Below the pieces are notes generated by a model. The model made no database searches and was not told the origin of the DNA. It saw only the letters and a program-made list of their open reading frames with translations. A stretch of 64,000 nt of DNA from Puccinia triticina. Taxonomy: Eukaryota; Basidiomycota; Pucciniomycetes; Pucciniales; Pucciniaceae. A program made the translations under genes and the position numbers. This document shows positions 20,423 to 32,368 of the stretch, piece by piece; the stretch's first letter is position 1; each line of letters starts with the position of its first letter. Location of the stretch: contig NC_070569.1 in the NCBI RefSeq assembly GCF_026914185.1, forward strand, positions 4,030,001-4,094,000, read 5' to 3'.

Positions 20423-22333
20423 TCAATCGAACTTTTTGCCACCAAAGAGAGCCAGCCCGACACAAGCAAGAATAAAGGACCATTTAATGGCCAGATACAG
20501 ATAAGCTCCCAGAGACCCCCAAAAGCCAAGTGCACCCGATCCGATCCCACCAGACGTGTTACCATTCCATTCAGGATAAGATTTCGAGCCCGTCTTTTGC
20601 GTCTTTGGTGGATGATAAACTAATCCGTTTGTTGATACTGAGAGGATGTCGTGTGCGTCTGAATATTCAGCAACCGTTGCAGTTGTTTCGATTCAGTTTC
20701 CGAGCCTGTTTCTGTTTTCAGGACGGGCTGTTCAATTTGTTCTCTACTTACCACTAACTTCGCCCGTATGAGCTGAGAATCCTAAGAATATGTTCTCGGG
20801 TAGAGTGTAGTTTGATACTGTAAAGCAATGATCCCATTCGTCCCATTTATCATGTTGAACTAATAGCTGTTGCAGCGTAATCGCGATTTTATGCAACCAG
20901 TGTAAAACCATAAGATCATCACAAATAAAACAAAATGTTCCTTTGGGTCAGTACTTTTGTATCACCGCGTTGGATCATGCAAGCTAGACTTTTACCTCCA
21001 GGAATCGTCCCCGAACGTAATTGATTTGCAGTTTGGTAGACACATCTGAGCGCCGTACCAAATACGAGCATGCACCTGCTTCTTGACCGTCCCCGTCTTC
21101 TCCTACGTCAAATGATTTATACCCGTTGTTGATCATCCCCAAAATCCGCGGGAAGGCGTACTTATGTGATGTTATTTTCAAATAGATTCAAATTAATCAG
21201 CTGATAGAGACGAAAAATCACCAAAACGAAAAACGCGCAGCCAGTATGGAAAAACTGAAGTGCAAAAACGAGTCCCACTTACCGAATGTCTTGCATTTGG
21301 AAATGTATCAATGAAAATTCCGAATCCATCCCAGTGATCTTTACGTATTTTGCGTTATTAAATAAACAGGACCGAAGGTTCAAAAACATGAAAATTATAT
21401 AATGAATTGAATTCGATGGTCAGCCAAACTCCAACTGACTGCATTTTTAAAAAAAAAAAAAACGGAGACAAACCAGCGGAGCCAAAAACCGGACCAAGTT
21501 GCTGGGAGGGTTTACTCAACCAGACTGCCATTCCATCTCCATACAGGGAAGAAGAGTCGCCATCGATCTTAAATTCTACCTCGACTTGGAAGCTGGGCTG
21601 AGTGAGTGGATATCTCGACCATAAGTAGCCAGCCTCAGATGCTCGATTTTGGGTTAATCGGACATGTCGATTCGTATCAATGACTTTCGAGGGTTTTCAG
21701 TTGAACAAAACAGGTCAGCCAGTGTGCAATGGTTTTTGTGGACCTCTTTCTTTCTTTGATCGCCTTGGTGATGGTATTACACTTCTTCTCCGTCATAAGC
21801 CAACATATTTTCGCGTGATAACCATTTTTTCCGACCTTGGATGTTCGATTCACACAGCCCATATCATCTATGCAAAAACAACTGAACTGGATGAAAGATA
21901 AATTGAGATAACTTACTTGCTGAACCACCAAAGTCGAACCACCGATTCTGCAGATCTGTATCTACGAAAGCTGTCGAGATTGGTAAGCACAAAAGGGGGG
22001 GAAATGATTAAAAATCAGCATTACTGCTATGTTCAAAGATGTATAAAAAATAGATCCAGGAATAACAGAAAGAACGAGTATTGCATTTCTGCTACTGAAG
22101 CCACGTATGCGTCAGTTTGATTTCGTAGATGATGAGAACTGACGAGGGTAGATAGTATGGCCTTTGATGGGGATCGTGACTTCAGTGGTTCCTTTGATCT
22201 GGCGGTTATGAATGACTTGGTTGCTAGTTGGCGGATGGTCCTCAAAACCGTTGGAAATGCCGATTTGAAATGAAAGGAGTGTGATCGAAAGCTTCTTGAA
22301 GAGGCCCAGGTCGATTGGAGGCGGTCCTCGCAT
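20423..22333 (-). CDS. L-type lectin cargo receptor (VIP36/Emp47-like)
   Basis: Seven exons: 22144-22333, 21917-21970, 21474-21683, 21283-21338, 20996-21160, 20752-20866 and 20423-20658, giving 341 residues. The product would be a type I membrane lectin that sorts glycoproteins between ER and Golgi. It shows a signal peptide after the MRGPPP start, then the legume-lectin fold motifs RWFDFGGSAIIDTNRHVRLT, AGYLWSRYPL, QVEVEFKIDG, YGDGMAVWL, GPVFGS, DHWDGFGIFIDTFPN, and WDEWDHCF. A C-terminal membrane segment (about 314-335) is followed by the tail KKFD, a dilysine ER-retrieval signal. MRG at 22333 was chosen over a Met 12 codons upstream because it gives a compact signal peptide. Intron 1 uses a GTCAGT donor. 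Family membership is certain; the exact subfamily is not. Confidence 0.9.
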
Positions 22334-23366
22334 GATGAACGCTCGATCGTGAGATGTAAAGATATTCACCGTCGTACTACCAGTCGAATGGACACCGTAT
22401 TGTTTTCAGCTTGGTGAATGATAATATGGAAGACAGATCGGTTGGACAATGGAGGGTGAACTCCCCCGGGGGGATAGCTCTCGTTGGTTGTCGGGGTCTG
22501 CAGACTAAATTTTAAAACCGGTATTCGCGACTGTGGGATCATAGGATCAGATGCAACCTATCCCAACTCTTAAATAGCAAGCTAAACGGTGCAGAGTCCA
22601 AGCCCAATCTCGAAAGGCGGTAAATATATAAAGAACTTGTGTGAAACGGGGCACCTTGGAAAATGTCAAAACATTTGAATCAGGTTTATCCACAATTTAA
22701 AACTTCACAAGGAGCTAAATGTGAGCCGAAGGTCCACCCAAGGTCTCAAGATCTTTGAAGCACAGTTCTTTATTTTGAATAGTCAACAGCAATATTCTCA
22801 ATTTCCAAACCAAGCAATCAGAGTTCTATGTATTTGATTACCTATAGGTTACAAAATCTGAATTATGTATTTACTTCCAAAATCTAACCAAATTTATCAA
22901 ATCAGAATAGGAAGAGGATCATAAGGAGATACAAAAAACATGGAAAGCTGTTCTGAAAAGAAACGGTGCATGTAGTCTCAATCCAATCTATTGCTATCAT
23001 AGATGTGTGCAAGTCTGGGTATTCGACTCCTTCAAGCTCAAATTTCACAGCCAAATCCCAGTCAAATCTGTTCTTCTGATTTTGAAGAGGGAATGCTTTC
23101 CTAGTCAATAATTAACACCAAGACGTATCCCCTCATTCCTAATGCTCACGCAAATGTATGTATTCACAGAAGAAACAAAACGAAAAAGAGGTTATTGATT
23201 TATTTCGGGTGTGCTTGGGGATAGATGGCTGCTACATACATAGACATTTTGGGTATATAACAATCAATCGGGTGTCACCTCAAGTTTCCAAGTATCCATA
23301 GTGAGATACAAACAAAAGCAGATAATTTGGAAGGAACCAGGAAGAATGGACAAAAACGGGAGAGAC
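22334..23366. other. intergenic, lectin promoter side and riboflavin synthase 3' side
   Basis: About 1 kb between two minus-strand genes. It should hold the lectin promoter and the 3' UTR of riboflavin synthase. A 68-codon frame at 22902-23108 on the minus strand has no recognisable domain and is not called. No clear TATA box or repeat is seen. Confidence 0.5.
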
Positions 23367-24475
23367 TTAATCAAGCTCCAAAGGCTGCGGTTTGGCTTCT
23401 TGAGGGGAAGGAGGCTGGATCCCAAGTTTTGTAAGTTGTGACTGAAGAGTGCGATTTATGATTCCATCGAGCTGGTCGATGAGACTGAATTCAATCACAT
23501 TGACGATCGTCTTGACCAACATATCGAACTCCAAGTTGACGGTCGAACCGACCGATTTCAACGAGAGTGTGACGTTCAACTGAGTGTGGGGGATCAGCAT
23601 GATCGAGACTCTGGTCGTTCGATTCTTTGTGGCTCCGGCTTCGGTCGTCGAGGAGGATTCGGCCTTCTCAATCCCAGTGATCGTGAGTGAAATACCATCG
23701 ATGGTGATATATCCTTTGGGAATTAGATATTTCGAATATTCTTGGGGTTTATTCTTCGACTCCTCCTCTGCTCCTCTGACATTTGCACTCTCCCATTTGT
23801 CCTCTTCGTATTCAATCGTCATTCTAATCGAGTCTTCATCCTTGGTCTTCGAAACTATCCTTCCTGTTCTATCAACGTGCCCCTATCAAAAGCCAACGAT
23901 TAGTTTGCTGGCTTTCTTGACGAGTAGAAGCGTTGTTCAAATACTCACTTGAACGAAGTGCCCACCAATTCGGGTAGAGGGCGATAATGCTCTTTCCACG
24001 TTTACTAAGTCATCCACTTTGAGAGAGCCTTGAACGCACATAAAAATAACATATCGAAACCGGTAAGAAGTCACAATGTAGAGAATAGAGAGAGACATGA
24101 ACGATAAACTGACCTAGATTGGAACGAGATAAAGTCTCAGGAGCCAAGTTAAGATGAAACGACGAGTCGATAGCAGAGAATTTGACAACTGTCAAGCAAA
24201 CGCCATCGATCGCGATACTGTCCCCATCTCTCAGATCGTCGAAGAACGCTATCACACCCACATCTTTCTCCGTCGGCGGTGTTGAGTTAGGAACGATGCT
24301 CGATTGGTACCTCTGTAGTTCTTCCCGTCGCAGTACTTGGATTTCGATTCTATCATGATTCGGTGAATGTGATTTGACCCTTCCGATTCTCTAGTAATGT
24401 GAATTGGGTTATGCCAATCGCTAGTCCTGATGTTCTATCTGGGGATTCACTTACTTCGATCAGTCCCGTAAACAT
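23367..24475 (-). CDS. RIB5: riboflavin synthase
   Basis: Four exons: 24455-24475, 24114-24390, 23949-24028 and 23367-23882, giving 297 residues. The enzyme dismutates two 6,7-dimethyl-8-ribityllumazine molecules to riboflavin and a pyrimidinedione, the last step of riboflavin synthesis, in the cytosol. The N-terminus is the diagnostic MFTGLIE, with exon 1 ending right after it. The first lumazine-binding repeat shows GDSIAIDGVCLTV and LAPETLSRSNLG, and the junction GGHFVQ-GHVDRTG is next. The second repeat shows KGYITIDGISLTI and IMLIPHTQLNVTL. It is longer than yeast Rib5 (about 238 aa) because of an acidic insert after IEYEEDKWES and serine/threonine-rich loops. Donors are GTAAGT, GTCAGT and GTGAGT. 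Annotation is secure. Confidence 0.95.
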
Positions 24476-27400
24476 GATGATACGCTATTTGTTCTGCAGA
24501 ATATTTCGTCCTGTGGGGGTGAGGGTATCAAGTCTTCAGCAGTTTTCGTTTTGTCGGACGAAGTCAGAGCCGCTTTGTCGAGCTGTATGATTCAACGCGG
24601 GAGCGGGCTCGGATTCATAATTGAGTCATATGGACCATTGTCGACCTCGGGCCGTCTGAATTCTTGCCTCTATTATACTATAAGGGAGTTGAGACACTTG
24701 CATTGGACTCAGTTTTGTGAATTGTACGATAAAAATTAGACGAGACTATGTAAGGAGGTTAGTCCATCAAGTACATGGTAATGTGAATATCTCAATTGTA
24801 AGTTGATTTCATGCTCTATGTCTCCCTGTTCTTCTTATGCAGCCAAAGATGCTTCAAATGTATCAAATCAAACTAGAGTATCTGAGTGTTGATGACCCTG
24901 TGTCATCAATGTGATTATCCCATTAATCTTCTCTCTGAGGCAGTCTGGTTATAATACCCCCCACTCCAGACAGCATAACAGTTTCATAGAAATATTGCTA
25001 ACTAGGCATTCATTTTTTCTTCGACTTTAGGGTCTTGGAAATGTCTTCAAAGTTTGCAGCTGCTGTTCCAACTACTGCTTATTTACTGCTTGTAAGTTGT
25101 CCTAAATGTTTGTTTTTAAATCTTTTCTTTATTAAGATGATCTATGCAAAAAATGGAATTACCGTCAGATTTGGCTTTAAGTCAACTGTTGAGAAAATGC
25201 TGCTTTTTAGCTGAACACTACACAGTTTCACAATTATGCCTTCTTCTTTGAAACACTGGGCTAACTCCTGTTTAGTCTACTCTTCTAACAGGATCTGCAG
25301 TAGAATGTTGTGCCTCGAAGAGTACCAAGTGTGTAAGCTATATTTTCAGTACTTGCTCAATGTATCTTTTCATGATGAGTCTTTACAATTATCACGACGG
25401 TCTTCCTAACAAGCATGTGGAACATGCCTGCCACTAAACCATTTTTCAGGCTTACTCTGAGCTGTTTCCCTCTTATCCTTGTTGTTGCATATCTTCTATA
25501 CTGACTTGAGATCTTTTGTTCTGCAATTGGGCTAATATGCTACCTTTAGCTATTTCAAAAATGTTGGTCACCACAAGCTACCTGCCCAAGAATAAACCAA
25601 ATGAGTAAGTCCTATTCATTGTTTCAGGGCCAAGCAGGTAGCTTTTCTATGATGACTTTTTATTCCTCTTTCCCCATCTTATCAACCTTGGTGAGAAACT
25701 TGAAAAGAGAACCAAGATATCTTCTGTGTCTTGGTATTTCATACTTGCCAGTATATCCATTTGTCTGAGGAGAATGCATGCACAACCTGTCCTCATATAA
25801 AACCCTTCTGCTGTCCTCATATAAAACCCTTCTGCTTAACCTGCAACTGTAAAAACTAACCTTGTTTTGACTTGCTCTGTTTCATAGTTCATTCAGTAAA
25901 TATCTCCAAATGCTCACTCCTTTACAAAGATTGCCAAGGTCAGCTTCTTGTTTGATCTTTGCTAGTAGTTTGTTGTTCTCTCACTCCTCCACTTGATGAA
26001 CTAGCCATATGTTCGTAGTTTCCACCCAAGACACTTTATGCATGAATAATGCTGTACTATGTTTGTGAAGGCCCAACATTGTCTGATGAAGCTCAATGGC
26101 CTTCATTTAAACCTGCCATATACAATTCAAACACCTTTCCCTTGCAAAGTGCTGACTGGTACTCTGGATCTCTCCTCACAGTTGAAAGTCATTTTCTTGC
26201 ACACATGGTTGTCACATCACCTATCATGTTCAACTATTTCTCACTTGCTCAGTATCTTATTTGTTGCCCAAAAATGCTCCTTTTTTTGTGCTCTGCATGA
26301 GAGTTACTCTTGTACTCCCTCCATAATTGATTGATTTTATTGCTTTCATTGAATTCAATAACTGCAAAATAATATGAAGCTGTTTTGATTTCCAATCATA
26401 TCAATTGTTATGGTTTGAGCTAGTTCTTTTTCCATTTGTGTGACCCTTCCAATGCATAAAGGCATGGCTAGAAAGTTTCTGGGTGTGAAAAGGTTTTCCA
26501 AAAAGTTACAGTGAAGATGTGATTATGGAAAAGTTTTGTGGTGTTCAAACAGTTATTGAGAAAGTTTAGGTGCTGGACTGACAAAAACAGCCAACCAAGG
26601 CCCCTGTTTGGAGCCAATATAATCCAGCTGATATATGAGTTTGTTTGCCTGACATCCTATGGGACATCTGATCAGGTCCTCCAAAACTTGATCAGATGTC
26701 ACAAAATTCCAGATTATATTGCACAATTACATTGGCTCCAAAAAGGGCCCAAGTGTTTTCACGTTTGTGCCCTGCCACAAGGTAAGCTCTCAACAAATGA
26801 GTGATCTGAGATGCTATTCCAGTCACTACACAGCGGGACAAATTGAGAAGGAGTGGTGCGCCCCGTCAGTGTCCCAGCCCCAAAGCGCCACCTGCACGCC
26901 ACAGCAGCCACACTGTTGCACCCCGGGAGTTAGCACTCCCCGAACGCACCCAGGGCTAACCAGGGTTGCCCACGGTGGCAACACATGCACACTCTGAAAA
27001 CTGCTCAGGTACCCGTGCCGGCCAGGGGGTGCCACCGGTTGCTGCCCCAGAGACGCTTTGGTGTGTTGCCCTTGGGGCTCTACGCCCGCCAAGCCCCCCC
27101 CCCAGGGCACCACCGGCCCAGAGGGGCACCTGGGTTGTCACAAACCATCCCACAAGCAAGGATTCCCACCCACAGACATGCCCGGACTTGTTGGGCGGAA
27201 CACTCACGTCAAACAGAAACCCAATGACAGAAATCGCCAGCATGGATCAGGAATCAGGCAATCAGATAAAAACTGTTGGTAAGTATCCTCCATATTGCAC
27301 CTCACTTTTTCACCGCTGTTCCACCACTAACACTTGCACCCAGAAGATTACACCTTTAAAAATCACAAGCATATTTGCAAGTGCTGCTCACTGTCTTTTT

Positions 27401-27710
27401 TTGGCAACATCACATGTGGCTAGTGTGTGTGAAATATCTGATCAAATTGTGGACAGGCTTAAGTAAGTCAACACTTCATTTGTATCTCCACATAATTTTA
27501 CCGCGTCACTAACAAGTGTCCATGTTAGCAATATGGCCACCAAAGGTTTTCTGGTGTATGGCCATAGCATTGCAAGCCCTGTATGGGTGGTTGGTTTGGT
27601 TTTATGTTTCTTAGCAGACTCGCCTATGCACGCAGAGGTAACCAATACACCTATCCCAGGGAAATGTCTGCACCCTTGTAGGATGTGTACGCTGTCAGTG
27701 ACTAGATATA
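24476..27710. other. 3.2-kb non-coding, repeat-derived region
   Basis: No gene recognised. 24880-26560 is T-rich, with a duplicated 26-bp segment containing TATAAAACCC near 25790-25840, and looks like LTR or leader sequence; no partner was found. 26840-27230 is a GC-rich block with proline-rich frames on several strands that are not trusted. A small MITE lies at 26598-26748. 27240-27700 shows nothing specific. Confidence 0.5.
26598..26748. mobile_element. about 150-bp MITE
   Basis: The left end GCCCCTGTTTGGAGCCAATA is complemented at the right by TTGGCTCCAAAAAGGGC. CAAG stands outside both ends, a possible 3-4-bp target duplication. A related single end (GGCCCCTTTTGGCACCAATA) occurs at about 29644. 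It has no coding capacity. Confidence 0.6.
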
Positions 27711-28342
27711 TGAGAAGGAGATATGTTCTAAGATTTGTTATTGCATAATTGGATTCTACAGGTCATTTAACCCCCAGTCACTCACTTGAATCACTAGGAT
27801 AGCTCTACTCAGTCAAAAGTTATTTTGGTTAAATGGTTTTCATCCAACATAAGTCCATAGTATAGTAGTACATTGGTAGTATATAATATTAAATTAGAGC
27901 CAACCACAACTGAGTCATATTTTTTGTGCATATTAAATTAGAGTTAGGGCTAGAACCACTAGTTGACCAAAGTTGTATGCATATTTAATTAGACTTAGGG
28001 CTAGAACCACAAGTTGGCCGCCTTGTAGATAGACTATATAAGGAGCCTTTCCTCCCCCCTCATCTGAATTCAGCATGTGAATAGCAGCCACCAACCAACC
28101 AGTCACTCATTCTTTTAACAGTGTGATCTCAAACATCCACTCACCCAAAACCTGTGATCATAATCAGGTTCTTAAATAGCTTGTGTCATTGCACATCATC
28201 TACATTGTTTGATCTAATTCTGATAGAGACTACTGCACATAGTGATCTCTATTCAGCTTTTTCCACAACAATAAATAAATTTTGTTGTCAGAATCCTTGT
28301 GTAGTACAATAGAGGGGCAGGTCCTTCAAACCACCCGTAGCA
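27711..28342 (+). repeat. gypsy LTR, copy 1
   Basis: It begins TGAGAAGGAGATATG and ends CACCCGTAGCA. It shares its start (TTATTGCATAATTGGATTCT and the TCACTCA... block) and its end (TAGAGGGGCAGGTC...CAAACCACCCGTA) with copy 2 at 44151-45277. A TATA-like TATATAAGG stands near 28036. Just downstream, GTAGCA...CCCCTCACAG looks like a short leader intron before the gag start. Ends were set by comparing the two copies and are approximate. Confidence 0.65.
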
Positions 28343-28370
28343 TAAATATTACTTAACTGCCATATCATAT

Positions 28371-29268
28371 TTGTTATCTCCCCCTCACAGAACTGCCGCC
28401 CTTCCCAAAGGAGTTCTCACATCTGGTGTCCCAACAGTGGCCTACAAAATTCAGAAGATCAACAACAAAACATCATCAGGAACAGGAAATCAACAAATAG
28501 TGGATAACAACACGACAGAAACCCAGGACAAGGAGCGGATTTGGCACAACCCCGGCTTTTCAGAGCAGGAACAAGAGTTTGTAAGCAAATACATCAACAA
28601 GGATATTCACAAAACCCTAGCAAGTGTGCTAGAAGAAAACCACACAATGGCTGAAGAATCAACAAATCCTACAGCAGTTCTCCAGGAGAAAGAGCAAGAG
28701 ATATCTAAGTTACAAGCTTCTCTGCAAGAAATGCGGGAAATGCGCAAAAATCAGGAGATGCAGGCTGTGCTAGACACACCCCAACAGAGACCAATCTCAG
28801 AAACGCCTGCTCTAGCACAAAGAACTTCTCTGAGATTTGCAAAGTCAACACCTTACACGGATAGGACACAAATTTCAGAGACAACTCTGGGTGCAGGGGA
28901 CAAGAGCTTTTTGATGTCACCAGGACCATTACCTGTGGCCAGAGGCCCATTGTCCGAGTCAAGTCAGGCCCAACCTCATACCAAAATAATGTTTCCAGAC
29001 AAGCGTAAAGGAGTTATACTAGACGTCAAGAAGACAAATCTTCACTTCAATGGCACAGAAGTAGAAACATTCATATAAAGGGTAGAGAAGGTTGCTTCAA
29101 TTCAAGGCACTGGTGCAATTGACCTTGCATTTCCATTGCCACTCATCATCAATAATAAGAAGATAAGTGAAGCTCTTGAGGAGATGGACCCCACAAGACA
29201 GGTAACTGGGAGCTTCTGAAGAAGCAGATGATCAGGAAATAGGGCAGGGCTATTCCTTTTAGGAAATA
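28371..29268 (+). pseudogene. gypsy gag, 5' portion
   Basis: The frame 28371-29078 encodes a hydrophilic, coiled-coil-prone N-terminal gag region (ENHTMAEE, then QEKEQEISKLQASLQEM) and NLHFNGTEVETFI. It then stops at TAA, although gag-like sequence continues (VEKVASIQGTGAIDLAFPLP, then KISEALEEMDP). Further on, after a frame change, NWELLKKQMIRK meets TAG where the family has tryptophan, followed by GRAIPFRKY. The coding sequence is cut at 29268 by a 3.1-kb insert and resumes at 32369. Confidence 0.7.
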
Positions 29269-30025
29269 CTAGAGACCAAGGCGGCTGCGCCGCTGTAATT
29301 TCAAGGGGACAACCTCCCACAATCTCCAACTAGATAAATCATTATCTGTTTTTCTTTTTTCAGATGATAAAGAACCTTGGTGTGTTTGATTTTTGTTTAT
29401 GTTACATCCCAGGTTATTGAAATCACCAATTTGGCCTAAAAAAGATCAAGTGTTCCCTCTTACAAGAACCTCTTCCTTTTATTTTTCAAAAAAATCACAG
29501 GTTTGCCCAATCAACAAAAAATGAAGCAAAATTGTGGGGTTTGATTAAAGCACAAAGAAGATCTAATTTATAAACCCAACCCAAAAATTAACAAAGCTCT
29601 ACCTCTCAGAAATGAATTTTCTCTGGGAAAAGGTTGAGATTTAGGCCCCTTTTGGCACCAATACAATTGGTGAAATAATCACAAGCAATATAATCTGTGA
29701 CATGTTGATTATTAAACCTGAAATAAAAATTAAATGAATATATTGCTAGCCTTTTTCAGTATATGCAGAATAACTATTATTTATGTACACTTCACCCAGG
29801 TCATGTAGGCTTTGATATTTTCAAGACAATTTGGATCATCAAGCCAGGAAAAAATGGGTTTTCAAAAGATTACATCATGTAGGGCAACAGAAAGTTCAAT
29901 CCGATGCTGTTGATGTCATCAACAGAGGAGTTCATCTGATTGGTATGAGAAAACTTTGGGAATTTCATGGGAAGTTGAGGATGAGGTATATGGCAAGTAG
30001 ACTGGCAAGTGCACCCTTGGTGCTT

Positions 30026-30649
30026 CTATTTCTGGCCCGGAAGTGGCTGGCGGCTGATCCAGATGGCCTTGGGGGCAAATCTGCCGCCAATGCGCTGTGC
30101 CTCTGCGAGGAGGTCGATGTGTGGGCCGAAGTCAAAGCGGGCAAGGAGTGCGTAGGCACGTTTGGGCTGGTTACACCTGAGCAGGTTTCTGATGTATGCC
30201 TTGATGATTCTGGTCTGTAGATCAGGGCTGGGGGAGAGTCCGGCGACTTTGCGCATGTTTCCCATCCCCCGGCCAATTTGTCCGCACACGGCAAAGAGGC
30301 AAGGGTAGAAGTCGTGGGTTGGCTGGTCAAGACGGATGAGATGCGCGAGGGCGTGTCTGTGGTTGTCGCGGCTGAGGGCATGGAGGAGCAGGGCTTTGGT
30401 GCTGCCTGGGGTGGTGTTGCTGAGTGTGCTGAGTGCTGCTCCAGTGATCAATCGAAATGGACCCTCAACACTACCGCGCTTGCCATGCCAAATCAAGAAG
30501 ACCCGGCCTGAGAGCCCCCTGGAGCCAATTTGTAGCATCCATCCCCAGCAGCAGCCGGGGCCGCGGCCCGTCTCAAGGAGCTCATTGCAGGCCAATCCAG
30601 GAGGTATCAAGTTCCTTACAGAAGAGCGGATTGTTTTGATAAGTTTCAT
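30026..30649 (-). pseudogene. unrecognised ORF, possible captured gene fragment
   Basis: A 207-codon open frame in the Helitron-like insert, on the same strand as the insert's inferred orientation. The central part (STKALLLHALSRDNHRHALA, then QTRIIKAYIRNLLRCNQPKR, then AYALLARFD) has the helical, repeat-like look of TPR/PPR-type proteins, but I cannot assign a family. There is no clear start context and its GC content is higher than the flanking gypsy sequence. It may be an exon of a host gene carried by the element. Confidence 0.3.
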
Positions 30650-30956
30650 ACTTCTGCTTTTGTAGGGGTGATTGTGGTTTGTGGCAGTGAGGGGGAAGAA
30701 GTGTCAGCGGGGATGGGGGATGGCTAGCCAAAGAGGAGGAGAGACAGGCAGCATACAGGCCAGAACAACATTGAGTGTTATGGTGATAGGGCATTGAGGC
30801 TATGTCAAGGGATTTGACTGGATACAAGGGACCTCGGAGGTTTTTTTTGAACAACCACCCATACCATACGTCAGCATCCCCCGGAGTCACTCGGGCTCAA
30901 GTCACAGTCATGCCTGATTGGACAGCCACATTCAATGTGTTAAAGGCTTCTTGATT

Positions 30957-31556
30957 TCAATTCTCAACAAAAATAAAAATACAATCCCAACCATCCAAGC
31001 CATCACTAACCTCCACCTCAACCCAGCGACCATCATCGGCCGGCTGGGTGACCATTTTCTTGGCGTCAAGATGATGAGAGGAAGGAGACCAACGGGCTCC
31101 AACAGGCTTGATCTCGACACCCTCACTCCCTCGTCTGACCAACAACCTCCTGATCACAACCCTTGGCTGATGACCAGCAACGACGCCGGATGGCTGGTTT
31201 TGACAGGCAACAAGTGTACTCAATGGTGCTTCATCATCAGAGGCCGAGAACTCGACCACATGCCCGTTTGCAATTCGGCCCCAGTCCGACTCTTCCAACT
31301 CCCACTCCTCATGGTTCTCCAGCTTGTAGTTGGCTTGGTAGGGCCAAACTGTCTGGCGGGGAACACCCGGGCCCAGTGGGACTGTCTTCGACTGGCTCGG
31401 AACAAGCTCCAGATTCAGCCACTCTTCCCCGTACGTTAACACTCTCCTCTTCAGCTGAGGCGCTCGGCAAGTGAAAAGGTCACACGGAGGTGACAAGTAC
31501 TGCTCCAGCGGATCTGTGGAAATTCCAGCCCTCAAATGAGTCTCCCCAACTCTCAT
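30957..31556 (-). pseudogene. unrecognised ORF, possible captured gene fragment
   Basis: A 199-codon frame with a protein-like composition (RVLTYGEEWLNLELVPSQSK, then WPYQANYKLENHEEWELEES, then VIRRLLVRRGSEGVEIKPVG). No family recognised. It lies upstream of the preceding ORF on the same strand and could be another exon of the same captured gene. The rest of the insert (31560-32340) has no convincing coding sequence. Confidence 0.3.
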
Positions 31557-32368
31557 AGTACAAAGGAAAATTGTCTACCTAGCCTCTTGTTGAATCAGCT
31601 GGGTATCGGAGATCATCGCCTGACATCCGCTGAGGCAGCCACGATAACAGCGGATTACGACTTAGTACGGCTTGAGAAGGCCAACAAGGATGTTGAAGGG
31701 TACAAGTAGGCCCAAACAGACTGTATTGGTTGACGACTGGGATCATTATGAAGATCTGTGTATTTGAACAACCACCGTGGCATGTACGGACTGGTGGTTC
31801 CATGGCGGTGGTGTTGTTGCCATGGTACATACTGTTGGTCGTGTTGTTGCCGTGGCTTTGGGGTTGTAAAAGCTCAAGACCCGCCGGTGGGACTTGCATA
31901 TATAAGCTGAGCTCTGGCTGGTCTTTTTGTCCCCCAGGCACATCAGTTTTTGCTGTAATTCCAGCTGGTGGTGTGTCTCACGCTTCCCCACTGCTGCATA
32001 TGCATTTGCACAGTCTGGGGGGTTAAAGAGCTGGCCCCCCATTATGCATTCTGCCATTGGCACTGCAGGGGGCCTTCAACACATACTGTTTGACCCATCC
32101 GGTGAGTTGGGCAGCAGTATGGGGGCCTGGGTGCAGCAGCTTTGGCTGGTGTTGGGCTACGTTTCTGGTTGAGATTTTTGCCCATTTTAAATGCAATTTA
32201 GCCTGTCACATTATATGTAATTCCTGTATTTAGTTAGTGGGCAAAACCTCTCTATCCTTTTGTACTTTATTACCTTGTGGGGAAAACCCTGTCATTTTTT
32301 TGTAATTTTTTTCTATTGTAGGGGGAACCCTTGAATTTTTTTTCCACAAAACTGTGGTTTTAATAGAC

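Larger units (their letters stand above)
29269..32368 (-). mobile_element. 3.1-kb Helitron-like insert in gag
   Basis: The insert is flanked by the direct repeat TTTAGGAAATA (29258-29268 and 32369-32379), and removing it restores gag. Read on the minus strand, its left end is GCGGC-GCA-GCCGC hairpin, then CTTGGTCTCTAG followed by T, the layout of a Helitron 3' end (hairpin about 10 bp before CTRR). The minus-strand 5' end would read TCTATTAAAACC. The same 3' end occurs at 47187. Helitrons do not normally duplicate 11 bp, so the flanking repeat is unexplained and another class is possible. It carries minus-strand ORFs that look like gene fragments. Confidence 0.5.

Noticed and set aside
22902..23108. 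68-codon minus-strand ORF between lectin and riboflavin synthase
   Set aside because: No domain, no splice partner, and it lies in the expected intergenic region.
26826..27466. ORFs up to 166 codons in a GC-rich block
   Set aside because: Overlapping frames on both strands with no motif; no start or splice context.
29831..30220. 129-codon plus-strand ORF in the Helitron-like insert
   Set aside because: It overlaps the longer minus-strand frame, which has the more protein-like composition; no domain seen.
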